A stretch of 64,000 bases of DNA from Aeromicrobium sp. Root472D3 (GTDB taxonomy: Bacteria; Actinomycetota; Actinomycetes; Propionibacteriales; Nocardioidaceae): the NCBI RefSeq assembly GCF_001426485.1, contig NZ_LMET01000003.1:159212-223211 (forward strand), in the 5' to 3' direction. The first letter of the stretch is position 1; every line of letters starts with the position of its first letter. The position numbers and the translations under genes are program-made. The notes beneath the pieces are model-generated. The model was not told the DNA's origin. It saw nothing but the letters and a program-made list of their open reading frames with translations, and made no database searches. Below are positions 17,663 to 25,426 of the stretch, piece after piece.

Positions 17663-19977
17663 CGGGACTCTTCTCTGTCATCGTGCTGCGGAAGCTCGCT
17701 CGGTGGGTCGAGGAGGGCGCGCCCCTTGGCCCAGAGGGCCAGCTCGTCGGCGGGCATGGGACGCGCGAGGTGGTAGCCCTGGACGGTGTCGATGCCCATC
17801 GCGACGAGCTCGGCGAGGTCGGCGGCGTTCTCGACGCCCTCGGCGACGATGCGCATGCCGAGGGCGTGGGCGAGCTGGATCGTCGAGGCCACGATCATGC
17901 GGCTGCGGGGATCGGTCGCGACGTTGCCGATCAGGGCGCGGTCGATCTTGAGCTCCTGGACGGGCAGGTTGCGCAGGTAGGCCAGCGACGAGAAGCCCGT
18001 GCCGTAGTCGTCGATCGACACCTGCACACCGTGGTCGCGCAGGGTCAGCAGGACGTCGCGGGTGTGCTGCGGGTCGGCCAGGAAGGAGTCCTCCGTGACC
18101 TCGAGGACCAGCTGGTCGACCGGGACGTCCTCCCGCTCGACCAGCGCGTACAGCATCGGCAGGAAGCTCGGGCCGAGCAGCTCGGGGGGAGCGCAGTTGA
18201 TCGCGATCGTCAGGTCGATGTCGTTGCGCCGGAACGCCAGCATGTCGGCGACGGCCTGCCGCGCGACGACCTCGGACAGCTGCGCCATCAGCCCGGCACG
18301 GCGGGCCGCCGGCAGGAACGACACGGGGCTGATGACGCCCTGGTGGGGGTGGCGCCAGCGCACGAGGGCCTCGAGCCCCGAGGCCTGCATCGTCGTCGCG
18401 TCGAGCTGCGGCTGGTACCAGACCTCGATCTGGCCGTCCGAGATGCCTCTGCGCAGCTCCTCGGCGAGCTGCAGGCGCGACCGCGAGAACTCGTCGAGCT
18501 GGGCGTCGTACAGCGCGGCGCCGAGGCCCGAGCTCTTGGCCTGGTACATCGCGACGTCGGCGCGCCGCAGGGCCTCGCTGCCGTCGATCGTCGCGCCCCG
18601 GGCGACCGTGACGCCGATCGACGCCGACGGGGCGATCTCGATGCCTTCGACGAGCAACGGCTTGGCGAGCTCGGCGAGCACGTGGTGCGCCGTCTCCATC
18701 AGCTCGATCTCGTCGACGTTGTCGACCACGATCGCGAACTCGTCGCCGCCCAGCCGCGCGACCCGGACGCGCGGCCCCACGGCCTCGCTGATGCGCACGG
18801 CGACCATCGTGAGGACCGTGTCGCCGGCCCGGTGCCCGAGGGAGTCGTTGATCTCCTTGAAGCCGTCGAGGTCGAGCAGCATCAGCGAGATGGGTCGTCC
18901 GGCCTCGAGGTCGCCGGTGAGCCAGGCGCGGACGGCGCGCCGGTTCGGCAGCTTCGTGAGGTCGTCGGTCTCGGACAGGGCGAAGGCCTCGTTGGCGCGG
19001 TTGGCGTCGCGCAGCGCCAGGGCCATGCGGGCGGCGACGGCGCCGAGCGTCAGGATCGCGGGCGGCAGCATGTAGGTCGCGATGGTGTCGTCGGGGCGGA
19101 TCGCGAGGACGGCCAGGGCCACGAGCCCCGCGCCGACGAGGATCGGGGTGCCCGCCGGGCGCGGCATGGCCCTGATGACGGTCAACCGCGGGCGGCAGGC
19201 GGCCGCGACGAGCAGCAGGAACGCCCCGCCCCACAGCGCGTACCGCAGCCCGCTGAAGTCGTAGGTGCTGGCCGAGCTGAGCAGCGCGAACCCCGAGTCG
19301 GCGATCGCGAGCAGCATGAATCCCGCGCCGAGCATCCACGAGGCGCGGCGGTCGAAGCGGATCTGCAGGAGCGACTGGCCCAGCACCACGAGGGCCAGGA
19401 TCAGGTCGGCCAGCGGGTAGATGAGGGCCAGCAGCAGGGGCACGCCGTCCTGGTGCGACATCACCCGGACGGGGGTCACGAGCAGGAGGCAGGCCAGGCA
19501 CGCGGTGCCGCCGCACACGATGACGATGTCGAGCCACGCGCGGGTCGGCCGTGACGGGCGTCGGTCGACGTCGCGCATGAGGTACCCCGCCATGCCGAGG
19601 TACGACAGCATGAACAGCCACTCGCCGTCGGCCGGGAACTCGGCCTTGCCCTGGTCGAGCGTCGCGTTGACCGAGATCGACCCGAGGCCCCAGCACGTGA
19701 TGGCTGCCAGCAGGACGAGCAGCGCGAGCCGCCGATCGGGCTGCAGGTACGCGGCCAGCGCGAGCCGCAGCAGCAGCAGCGGGAAGAACAGCGACAGCGT
19801 GACCAGCAGGATCGTGGGCGTCGCGCCGCCACCCAGCCACTGCACGATCCGGTTGACCAGCAGCCCGGTCGCGACGACGACCCACGGCAGCGGGGCGACG
19901 ATCGACTGGGCCCTGGCCCAGCGGGCCGCCGTCGTGGGCGCGGCGGAGGTGGACGTGCCGGAACGCTCGGGGGCCAC
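17659..19977 (-). CDS. Membrane-bound bifunctional diguanylate cyclase/phosphodiesterase (GGDEF-EAL)
   Basis: A 772-residue protein with about 8-9 membrane segments in residues 20-335, a GGDEF domain (about 340-500) and an EAL domain (about 510-760). The cyclase site LGGDEFAIVVDN is intact. The phosphodiesterase keeps EALVRWRHP, AINCAPPELL, VLEVTEDSFL, DDYGTGFSSLAYLRNLPVQE and AEGVENAADL, so both activities are possible. The N-terminal membrane module probably senses something, but no known sensor motif is visible. GTG at 19977 lies 2 bases past the decarboxylase stop. A much longer opening in this frame runs antisense-like through the decarboxylase and was not used. Confidence 0.9.
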   Translation of the reverse strand: MAPERSGTSTSAAPTTAARWARAQSIVAPLPWVVVATGLLVNRIVQWLGGGATPTILLVTLSLFFPLLLLRLALAAYLQPDRRLALLVLLAAITCWGLGSISVNATLDQGKAEFPADGEWLFMLSYLGMAGYLMRDVDRRPSRPTRAWLDIVIVCGGTACLACLLLVTPVRVMSHQDGVPLLLALIYPLADLILALVVLGQSLLQIRFDRRASWMLGAGFMLLAIADSGFALLSSASTYDFSGLRYALWGGAFLLLVAAACRPRLTVIRAMPRPAGTPILVGAGLVALAVLAIRPDDTIATYMLPPAILTLGAVAARMALALRDANRANEAFALSETDDLTKLPNRRAVRAWLTGDLEAGRPISLMLLDLDGFKEINDSLGHRAGDTVLTMVAVRISEAVGPRVRVARLGGDEFAIVVDNVDEIELMETAHHVLAELAKPLLVEGIEIAPSASIGVTVARGATIDGSEALRRADVAMYQAKSSGLGAALYDAQLDEFSRSRLQLAEELRRGISDGQIEVWYQPQLDATTMQASGLEALVRWRHPHQGVISPVSFLPAARRAGLMAQLSEVVARQAVADMLAFRRNDIDLTIAINCAPPELLGPSFLPMLYALVEREDVPVDQLVLEVTEDSFLADPQHTRDVLLTLRDHGVQVSIDDYGTGFSSLAYLRNLPVQELKIDRALIGNVATDPRSRMIVASTIQLAHALGMRIVAEGVENAADLAELVAMGIDTVQGYHLARPMPADELALWAKGRALLDPPSELPQHDDREESR

Positions 19978-19979
19978 GC

Positions 19980-21362
19980 CTACCGCCCTCGCCCGGGGTC
20001 GTTCGGGTGCCGGACCGACGGCTGCCACGTGGTGGGTGCGTCCGGCTCGAGGCTGTCGAGGATCAGGTCGACGTCCTCGACCGTCGTGCGGGGGTTGACG
20101 AAGCACAGGCGCAGCGTCGTCTCGCCGCCGAACCGTGTCGGGGTCACGAGACCGATGCCGCGGGCGTGCGCCTGCGCCGACCACCGGGCGTAGTCGCCCG
20201 GCAGCCAGCCGCGCCGCCGGAACAGCACGACCGAGAGGTGGGGCTCCGTCGCGAGCTCGAGGTACGGACGCGCGTCGACCTGCTTGGCGGCGTAACCGGC
20301 GGTCGTCAGGCACTGCTCGACCGCGTCGACGTACGCGTCGGTGCCGTTGGCGACCAGCGACGCCCACACCGGCACGCCGCGGGCGCGGCGCGTCAGGTGG
20401 GCGGCGTAGTCGGCCGGGTTGTCGTCCGCCTCCTCGGCCACGACCTCGAGGTAGTCGGCGCGCTGCTGGTGGGCGGCGCGGGCGAGGTCGGGGTCGAGGT
20501 AGAGCACCGCGGCGCAGTCGAACGGCGTGAACAGCCACTTGTGGGGGTCGATCGTGATCGAGTCGGCGCGCTGGATGCCCTCGAAGTCGTCGCGGCGGGA
20601 GCGGGCCAGCATCGCGGCGCCACCGTAGGCGGCGTCGACGTGGAGCCAGATGCCGCGCACCTCGCAGCAGTCGGCGATGTCGTCGAGGCGGTCGACCGCG
20701 CCGGTGTTCGTGGCACCGGCGTTGGCGACGACGGCCACGACGTCGCGGGTGTCGAGCGAGTCGAGCACCCGGGTCAGCTGCTCGCCGTCGAGCGGCTGGT
20801 CGGGCGATCCGGCCGTCACGACGCGGCATCCCATGATCGCGGCGGCAGCCCTGATCGACGAGTGGGCCTCGGCGCTCGCGACGATGACGCCGGGCGGCCC
20901 GCCGTCGGGCGCGTGCAGGCCGTGCCGGGCCGCGACGAGCGCGCTCAGGTTGGCCAGCGAGCCGCCGCTGACGAAGACGCCGTGCGCCTGCTCGGGGTAG
21001 CCCACGACGTCGCACAGCCAGCGCATCGCGACCCGCTCGGCCGCCACGACGTCACCGGCCTCGAGCTCGGTGCCGCCGTACACCGCCGCGGCCGACATCG
21101 CGGCGTCGGCGATGATCGAGGCGGGCGTCGGCGCACCTCCGACGAAGGCGAGGTAGCGGGGATGGTCGGTCGGGAACGACGTCGGCAGCAGCAGGTCGCG
21201 CAGGGCCGCCCACGTCGCCTGGATGCCGATGCCGTGCCGCGTGACGGCCGGCAGCGTCCCGGTGCGTCCGGGGCGCAACGGCGCCGGCGAGGTGCGCCGG
21301 TCGACGATCCACTCGGCCAGGTCGCCCAGGACCTGCCGATCCTGGACCGCGAAGTCGTGCAC
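19980..21362 (-). CDS. Pyridoxal-5'-phosphate group II amino acid decarboxylase
   Basis: A 460-residue PLP decarboxylase of the aromatic-L-amino-acid/glutamate group. It has FVSGGSLANLSALVAAR (PLP phosphate site), ASAEAHSSIRAAAAIMG, WLHVDAAYGGAAML and the Schiff-base lysine in TIDPHKWLFTPFDCAAVLYL. Substrate (Tyr, Trp, diaminobutyrate or other) is not decided by sequence. GTG at 21362 is the only usable start after an in-frame stop. Yet the codons just upstream read ATHLFERRP, which resembles the N-terminus of relatives, so the true start may differ. It leads the operon with the c-di-GMP enzyme and the acyltransferase. Confidence 0.9.
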   Translation of the reverse strand: MHDFAVQDRQVLGDLAEWIVDRRTSPAPLRPGRTGTLPAVTRHGIGIQATWAALRDLLLPTSFPTDHPRYLAFVGGAPTPASIIADAAMSAAAVYGGTELEAGDVVAAERVAMRWLCDVVGYPEQAHGVFVSGGSLANLSALVAARHGLHAPDGGPPGVIVASAEAHSSIRAAAAIMGCRVVTAGSPDQPLDGEQLTRVLDSLDTRDVVAVVANAGATNTGAVDRLDDIADCCEVRGIWLHVDAAYGGAAMLARSRRDDFEGIQRADSITIDPHKWLFTPFDCAAVLYLDPDLARAAHQQRADYLEVVAEEADDNPADYAAHLTRRARGVPVWASLVANGTDAYVDAVEQCLTTAGYAAKQVDARPYLELATEPHLSVVLFRRRGWLPGDYARWSAQAHARGIGLVTPTRFGGETTLRLCFVNPRTTVEDVDLILDSLEPDAPTTWQPSVRHPNDPGRGR

Positions 21363-21633
21363 GTGGGGCCGCCGTTCGAAGAGGTGAGTGGCGGACGGTG
21401 CGCGATGTCGCCGTGGACGGTCCCGCCCCGGTCATCCGTGCCGTCTCCCCTCAGGGTATCCCCGCGCGGAGGTCAAAGGTCCCGACGAGTCCTGTGGTGT
21501 CCGGCTCAGGACGTTGGTCCCGCCGGTCCGGTCCCGGCATCCGGCGGGTTTGCCGCGGGCCGCCGCGGGTACGCGCCGACGGCGCCTCCTTCCTCCCACC
21601 AGCGGCGCGACCACGAAGACGAACGGATCACGC
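21363..21633. other. Intergenic region between the divergent decarboxylase and ANTAR-like genes, with tandem GC hairpins
   Basis: The 271 bases contain two adjacent inverted repeats. One is CCCGCCGG (21519-21526) with CCGGCGGG (21541-21548). The other is CCGCGG (21553-21558) with CCGCGG (21563-21568). They lie 65-115 bases upstream of the ANTAR-like start and would be in its transcript if it begins upstream. I see no clear promoter. The loops (14 and 4 bases) do not match the paired hexaloop motif bound by known ANTAR proteins. Confidence 0.4.
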
Positions 21634-21843
21634 ATGACCACCTCGAGCATGGCGACCATCCTGCAGGCCCAGTCCCTGCTGATGGCCGAGCACGACGTCA
21701 CGTCGGAGACCGCCCTGGGCCTGCTGGTGTGGGAGTCGGACCGTCGCGGCGCGACGGTCGCGGACGTCGCCACGGGTGTCTGCGCCGCGCTGGCGGCCGG
21801 GCGCGTCGCGGACGTCGACGGGCTGCTGCGCGCCACGGCCTGA
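21634..21843 (+). CDS. Stand-alone ANTAR-like domain protein (69 aa)
   Basis: A 69-residue protein whose core (ATILQAQSLLMAEHDVTSET, ALGLLVWESDRRGATVADVA) follows the three-helix ANTAR RNA-binding pattern: QAKGxLM-x8-A-x2-L-x12-T-x-x-x-VA. Known ANTAR proteins act as antiterminators and normally carry a GAF, PAS or receiver sensor. None is present here, nor in the sequence upstream. A conserved residue often found as Lys/Gly in QAKG is Gln/Ser here. ATG at 21634 has a GGA-like site 7 bases away. The similarity is by eye, so moderate confidence. Confidence 0.55.
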   Translation: MTTSSMATILQAQSLLMAEHDVTSETALGLLVWESDRRGATVADVATGVCAALAAGRVADVDGLLRATA

Positions 21844-21854
21844 CGACCCGGTGG

Positions 21855-21928
21855 TGCCCCCGACAGGAATCGAACCTGTGGCCTACCGCTTAGGAGGCGG
21901 TCGCTCTATCCGACTGAGCTACGGGGGC
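21855..21928 (-). tRNA. tRNA-Arg (anticodon CCT)
   Basis: On the minus strand the 74-base sequence folds into a cloverleaf. The acceptor is GCCCCCG/CGGGGGC with discriminator A, the D stem GCTC/GAGC, the anticodon stem ACCGC/GCGGT with loop CTCCTAA (anticodon CCT, reading AGG), and the T arm CAGG-TTCGAAT-CCTG. CCA is not encoded. A C-rich flank follows on the 3' side. Confidence 0.95.
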
Positions 21929-21965
21929 CTGCGGAGTCAGGTTATCGAGTCGGGGTCCGACCGCA

Positions 21966-21971
21966 TACGAT
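21966..21971 (+). promoter_or_regulatory. -10 box (TACGAT) of the esterase operon, leaderless uORF
   Basis: TACGAT is followed after 7 bases by GTG at 21979, the spacing seen before many starts in this window. Transcription would begin at or next to that GTG. Confidence 0.45.
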
Positions 21972-21978
21972 CGCCCTT

Positions 21979-22026
21979 GTGTCCTGCCGTCCGATCACGC
22001 CCTCACCCGCGGAGCGCGGGCGATGA
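21979..22026 (+). CDS. Putative 15-codon leaderless upstream ORF overlapping the esterase start
   Basis: GTG at 21979 opens VSCRPITPSPAERGR and stops with TGA at 22024-22026. That stop overlaps the esterase ATG at 22023 (ATGA). TACGAT 7 bases upstream of the GTG suits a leaderless transcript, and the esterase itself has no evident ribosome binding site. Translation of the small ORF could therefore deliver ribosomes to the esterase start. This is an inference from layout; no homology is claimed. Confidence 0.4.
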   Translation: MSCRPITPSPAERGR

Positions 22027-22970
22027 GGCGACTGCTCGTGGGCGGCGCGGTCCTCGCGATGGCGGCCGCCGGGATCGTCCTCTACGGGGCCAGCGGCGCG
22101 ACGCCCGAGCCGCGTCCCGCCCCGGCGCCGTGCGCCGAGGCGCGCCCCCTGCCGTCCGGCACGACGACCCGGACGATCGAGTCCGGCGGTCGTGAGCGCA
22201 GCTACCTGCTGCACGTGCCGCCCGGCTACGACGGCACGACCCGCGCCCCGGTCGTCCTGATGTTCCACGGCCTCGGCGGCGACCCGGCGACGGTCCTGGC
22301 GGCGACGGGGATGGCCGACCGGGCCGACGCCGACGGCACGATCCTCGTGGTGCCGCTCGGGCGTGGCGAGCCCGCGCACTGGAGCTTCCGCAAGCCGGCC
22401 ACCGATCCCTCGTCCGACCTGGCGTTCGTGCACGACCTGGTCGGACAGGTCCAGCGCACCGCCTGCACCGACGCGTCACGTCTGTTCGCGGCGGGCTTCT
22501 CCAACGGCTCGGCCCTGACCCTGGCACTGGCGTGCGACGGCACGACCCCGTTCGCCGCCTACGCGGCCGTCTCGGGTCCGTACTACGAGGCGCGGTGCGA
22601 CGACGCACCTCCGTCGTCGATCATCTACTTCCACGGCACCGCCGACACGACGGTCCCCTACGAGGGGGCCGACACCGTGATCGGTCGCCTCCCGCCCGTC
22701 AACGACACGATGTCGCAGTGGGCGACGCGGGGTCGCTGCCCGGCCTCGGGGGCCTTCACGACGGCCGACGACTCCGTGCACCACTTCGCGTGGCGCTCGT
22801 GCAAGGGCGGAACCGACGTCGACATCTACGCCGTCGTCGACGGCGTGCACGGCTGGCCCGGCGGCGGGCCGATGTCGCCCGGCAAGGTCTCGCGCACCCA
22901 GGACAGCCCGGTGGACGCGACGGCGCTGCTGTGGTCGTTCTTCGAGCGTCACCCCGGAGCCCGGTCATGA
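22023..22970 (+). CDS. Secreted PHB-depolymerase/LpqC-like esterase
   Basis: A 315-residue alpha/beta hydrolase, exported or membrane-tethered through the N-terminal hydrophobic segment (residues about 4-26). It shows the family sequence LLHVPPGYDG, VLMFHGLGGDP (oxyanion hole), the nucleophile elbow FAAGFSNGSALTLALAC (G-x-S-x-G), IIYFHGTADTTVPYEG (acid) and VVDGVHGWPGG (His). These match poly(3-hydroxybutyrate)-depolymerase/feruloyl-esterase-like family members such as LpqC. Real substrate unknown. No lipobox cysteine is seen. Its stop overlaps the next gene by 4 bases (ATGA). Confidence 0.85.
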   Translation: MRRLLVGGAVLAMAAAGIVLYGASGATPEPRPAPAPCAEARPLPSGTTTRTIESGGRERSYLLHVPPGYDGTTRAPVVLMFHGLGGDPATVLAATGMADRADADGTILVVPLGRGEPAHWSFRKPATDPSSDLAFVHDLVGQVQRTACTDASRLFAAGFSNGSALTLALACDGTTPFAAYAAVSGPYYEARCDDAPPSSIIYFHGTADTTVPYEGADTVIGRLPPVNDTMSQWATRGRCPASGAFTTADDSVHHFAWRSCKGGTDVDIYAVVDGVHGWPGGGPMSPGKVSRTQDSPVDATALLWSFFERHPGARS

Positions 22971-23743
22971 CCAAGCCGATCGAGACGTGGCTGACCGACA
23001 TGGACGGCGTGCTCGTCCACGAGGAGCAGGCGATCCCGGGTGCCGCCGAGTTCATCGCGCGGCTGCGCGACACGGGCCGCAAGTTCCTCGTGCTGACCAA
23101 CAACTCGATCTTCACGCCGCGCGACCTGTGCGCCCGGCTGCGCGCGGCCGGCATCGACCTGCCCGAGTCGGCGATCTGGACCTCGGCCCTCGCGACCGCG
23201 AAGTTCCTGTCCGAGCAGCGACCCGACGGCACCGCGTACGTCATCGGCGAGGCCGGCCTGACGACGGCGCTGCACAACGTCGGGTACGTCATGACGACCC
23301 AGGATCCCGAGTACGTCGTGCTGGGCGAGACGCGCACGTACTCGTTCGAGGCCATCACCCGCGCGATCCAGCTGATCGAGCGCGGTGCCCGGTTCATCGC
23401 GACGAATCCCGATGCGACAGGGCCGTCGCCCGCGGGATCGCTGCCGGCGACCGGGTCGGTCGCGGCGCTGATCACCAAGGCGACGGGCGTCGAGCCGTAC
23501 TTCGTCGGCAAGCCCAACCCGCTCATGATGCGCAGCGCCCTCAACCAGATCGAGGGGCACTCCGAGACGACCGTCATGATCGGCGACCGCATGGACACCG
23601 ACGTGCTGTCGGGCCTCGAGGCGGGTCTGCGGACGTTCCTGGTGCTGACGGGCTCGACGCCCGCCGATGCCGTCGAGCGCTTCCCGTTCCGGCCGACCGA
23701 GGTGTTCGCCTCGATCGCCGACGTCGTGCCGCTCGTCAGCTGA
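22967..23743 (+). CDS. HAD-IIA (NagD-like) phosphatase
   Basis: A 258-residue haloacid dehalogenase phosphatase. The nucleophile motif is TWLTDMDGVLVHEE (DxD), motif II is LVLTNNS, the IIA cap domain lies in the middle, and motif III/IV is FVGKPNPLMM...TTVMIGDRMDTDVLSGLEAG. This is the NagD/pNPPase group, usually acting on sugar or nucleotide phosphates. It is translationally coupled to the esterase upstream, but no joint role is obvious. Confidence 0.88.
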   Translation: MTKPIETWLTDMDGVLVHEEQAIPGAAEFIARLRDTGRKFLVLTNNSIFTPRDLCARLRAAGIDLPESAIWTSALATAKFLSEQRPDGTAYVIGEAGLTTALHNVGYVMTTQDPEYVVLGETRTYSFEAITRAIQLIERGARFIATNPDATGPSPAGSLPATGSVAALITKATGVEPYFVGKPNPLMMRSALNQIEGHSETTVMIGDRMDTDVLSGLEAGLRTFLVLTGSTPADAVERFPFRPTEVFASIADVVPLVS

Positions 23744-23765
23744 CCGGGGCCGCGTGCCGCTCGTT

Positions 23766-23781
23766 GTTACCTGGCGGTAAC
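23766..23781. promoter_or_regulatory. Inverted repeat upstream of the epimerase gene
   Basis: GTTACC-TGGC-GGTAAC is a perfect 6-bp dyad lying between the HAD gene and the NAD-epimerase gene, about 110 bases before the start at 23891. Directly downstream is an AT-rich patch (TTTGTTATCGTTTCGTAATC, 23798-23817) unlike its surroundings. Together they suggest an operator next to a promoter. Confidence 0.35.
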
Positions 23782-23890
23782 GCCCGTGTCGTGGGGTTTG
23801 TTATCGTTTCGTAATCTGCCGACGATCCCACCGGACCCGACGCAGACGCCCGGGCAGCACATGCCGGGGGAGCCCACCAGGGAGTGAATC

Positions 23891-24796
23891 GTGAAGATTT
23901 TCCTCACGGGTGCGAGCGGAGTGATGGGCCGATCGTCCATCGACGCACTGCACCGAGCCGGTCACGACGTCGTCGGGCTGGCCCGCACGCGCGAGACCGC
24001 CGAGCTGATCCGCGCGGCCGGCGCCGAGCCGTGCCTCGGAGACATCTTCGACCGGCCCGCGATGACCGCCGGCATGCAGGGGTGCGACGCCGTCGCGAAC
24101 CTGGCGACCAAGGTGCCCGTCGGCTCGGGTGCCCTCCGCCCGGGCTCGCTCAAGAAGATCGACCGCATCCGTCAGCACGGCTCGCGGATCGTCGCCGACG
24201 CCGCCCGTCGCGCCGACGTCGGGCGCATCGTCCAGCAGAGCCTGAGCTTCATCTACGCCGACCACGGCGACGAGTGGATCGACGAGCACAGCCCCGTCGA
24301 CGTGACGCGTGCGACCGAGCCCGTCGTCGTCGCCGAGGACCACCTGCAGGCCTTCGCCGCGGACGGCGGCACGTCGGTCAGCCTGCGCTTCGGCCTCATC
24401 ACGGGCGACGACCCGAACACGGCGTGGCTGTTCCGCCGGGCCGGGGCCGGTCGCTCGATCGGCCTCGGCGACGAGATGTCGTGGATGCACGTGATCCATC
24501 CCGCCGACGTCGGGACGGCCGTCGCCCACGCGCTGACCGCGCCCGGCGGCGTCTACAACGTGGGGGCCGAGCCCGTGCAGCGACGCGACTACGTCGACAC
24601 GATCGCCCTCGCGGCGGGGCGCAAGGGCGGCGGCCACTTCCTGCCGCCGTGGATCCTGCGGCTCGGGGCCGAGAAGCTCGAGATCCTGGTGCGCTCGCAG
24701 CGGGTCAGCTCGCAGCTGTTCTCCGACCGCACGGGCTGGTACCCGAGCCACCCGAAGCTCACCCCGGAGTGGTTCGATGACCTCGTCCGGGCCTGA
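23891..24796 (+). CDS. NAD-dependent epimerase/dehydratase family protein
   Basis: A 301-residue extended SDR with N-terminal loop MKIFLTGASGVMGRSSIDAL (TGxxGxxG). The middle gives QQSLSFIYADHGDEW, where an extended SDR would carry Ser and Tyr. The canonical YxxxK pair is not obvious, so catalysis may be atypical or lost. WMHVIHPADVGTAVAHAL is typical of the family's C-terminal half. GTG at 23891 follows AGGGAG with good spacing. Substrate unknown. It overlaps the small downstream gene by 20 bases. Confidence 0.8.
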   Translation: MKIFLTGASGVMGRSSIDALHRAGHDVVGLARTRETAELIRAAGAEPCLGDIFDRPAMTAGMQGCDAVANLATKVPVGSGALRPGSLKKIDRIRQHGSRIVADAARRADVGRIVQQSLSFIYADHGDEWIDEHSPVDVTRATEPVVVAEDHLQAFAADGGTSVSLRFGLITGDDPNTAWLFRRAGAGRSIGLGDEMSWMHVIHPADVGTAVAHALTAPGGVYNVGAEPVQRRDYVDTIALAAGRKGGGHFLPPWILRLGAEKLEILVRSQRVSSQLFSDRTGWYPSHPKLTPEWFDDLVRA

Positions 24797-24953
24797 CCGC
24801 GCCGAGCGCGAGCGTCGTCGCCGCGCCGCCGAGCGGCTCGGCGAGCTGATGCCCCGCACGACGTCGGACGAGACCGACGAGGGCTGGGGCGAGCGGGGGA
24901 GCACGTCGCGCGACGACGAGCTGCTGCGCGACGTGCCCCCGCACCACGGCTGA
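24777..24953 (+). CDS. Small acidic/arginine-rich conserved actinobacterial protein (58 aa)
   Basis: A 58-residue reading frame starts inside the last codons of the epimerase. It has a basic N-terminal helix (RAERERRRRAAERLGEL), then an acidic part with TSDETDEGWGER and a closing DDELLRDVPPHHG. The D-x-x-D-E-G-W-G and L-R-x-x-x-P-P-H-H pattern recurs in small uncharacterised actinobacterial proteins. This, and strong third-position GC, support it as real. No function is known to me. The stop is 9 bases from the mscL stop, with which it converges. Confidence 0.65.
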   Translation: MTSSGPDRAERERRRRAAERLGELMPRTTSDETDEGWGERGSTSRDDELLRDVPPHHG

Positions 24954-24962
24954 GCCGAGGCC

Positions 24963-25367
24963 CTAGATCTGCGTCGGGCCGCCCGGACGCTGCTGGGCCG
25001 CGAGGGTGTCGCGGATCTCGCGCAGCAGCTGGATGTCCTCGGGGACGGCGACCGGCGCCTCCTCCTTGCCGCGGGCGAGCCGCTCCTGCACGGTCTTCAT
25101 CGGCACGACGATCGCGAAGTAGACCACGGCTGCGGTGATCGTGAAGGTGATCAGCGCCGTGATGAACGCGCCGAACAGGAAGTTCTGGCCGTCGACCGTG
25201 ACCGTCATCCCCTCGGGTCCGCCACCCCCGACGAGCCCGAGCAGCGGGTCGATGAAGGAGGAGCCGAAGGCTCCGACGAGCGTCGTGAACGCGGTGCCGA
25301 TGACGACGGCGACCGCGAGGTCGACGATGTTGCCGCGGAGCAGGAAGTCCTTGAATCCCTTGAGCAT
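24963..25367 (-). CDS. mscL: Large-conductance mechanosensitive channel
   Basis: A 134-residue homopentameric membrane channel that opens under tension to release osmolytes. The N-terminus MLKGFKDFLLRGNIVDLAVA and the first helix AVVIGTAFTTLVGAFGSSFI are near-canonical. A Gly-rich periplasmic loop (GLVGGGGPEG) precedes TM2 (FLFGAFITALITFTITAAVV) and a C-terminal bundle (EDIQLLREIRDTLAAQ). RBS AGGGGG sits just before the ATG. Confidence 0.97.
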   Translation of the reverse strand: MLKGFKDFLLRGNIVDLAVAVVIGTAFTTLVGAFGSSFIDPLLGLVGGGGPEGMTVTVDGQNFLFGAFITALITFTITAAVVYFAIVVPMKTVQERLARGKEEAPVAVPEDIQLLREIRDTLAAQQRPGGPTQI

Positions 25368-25426
25368 GTGTCCCCCTGGGGTGTCGGGTGTGGTGACTCG
25401 ACACTAGCGACGACCGGCCGGACCTT

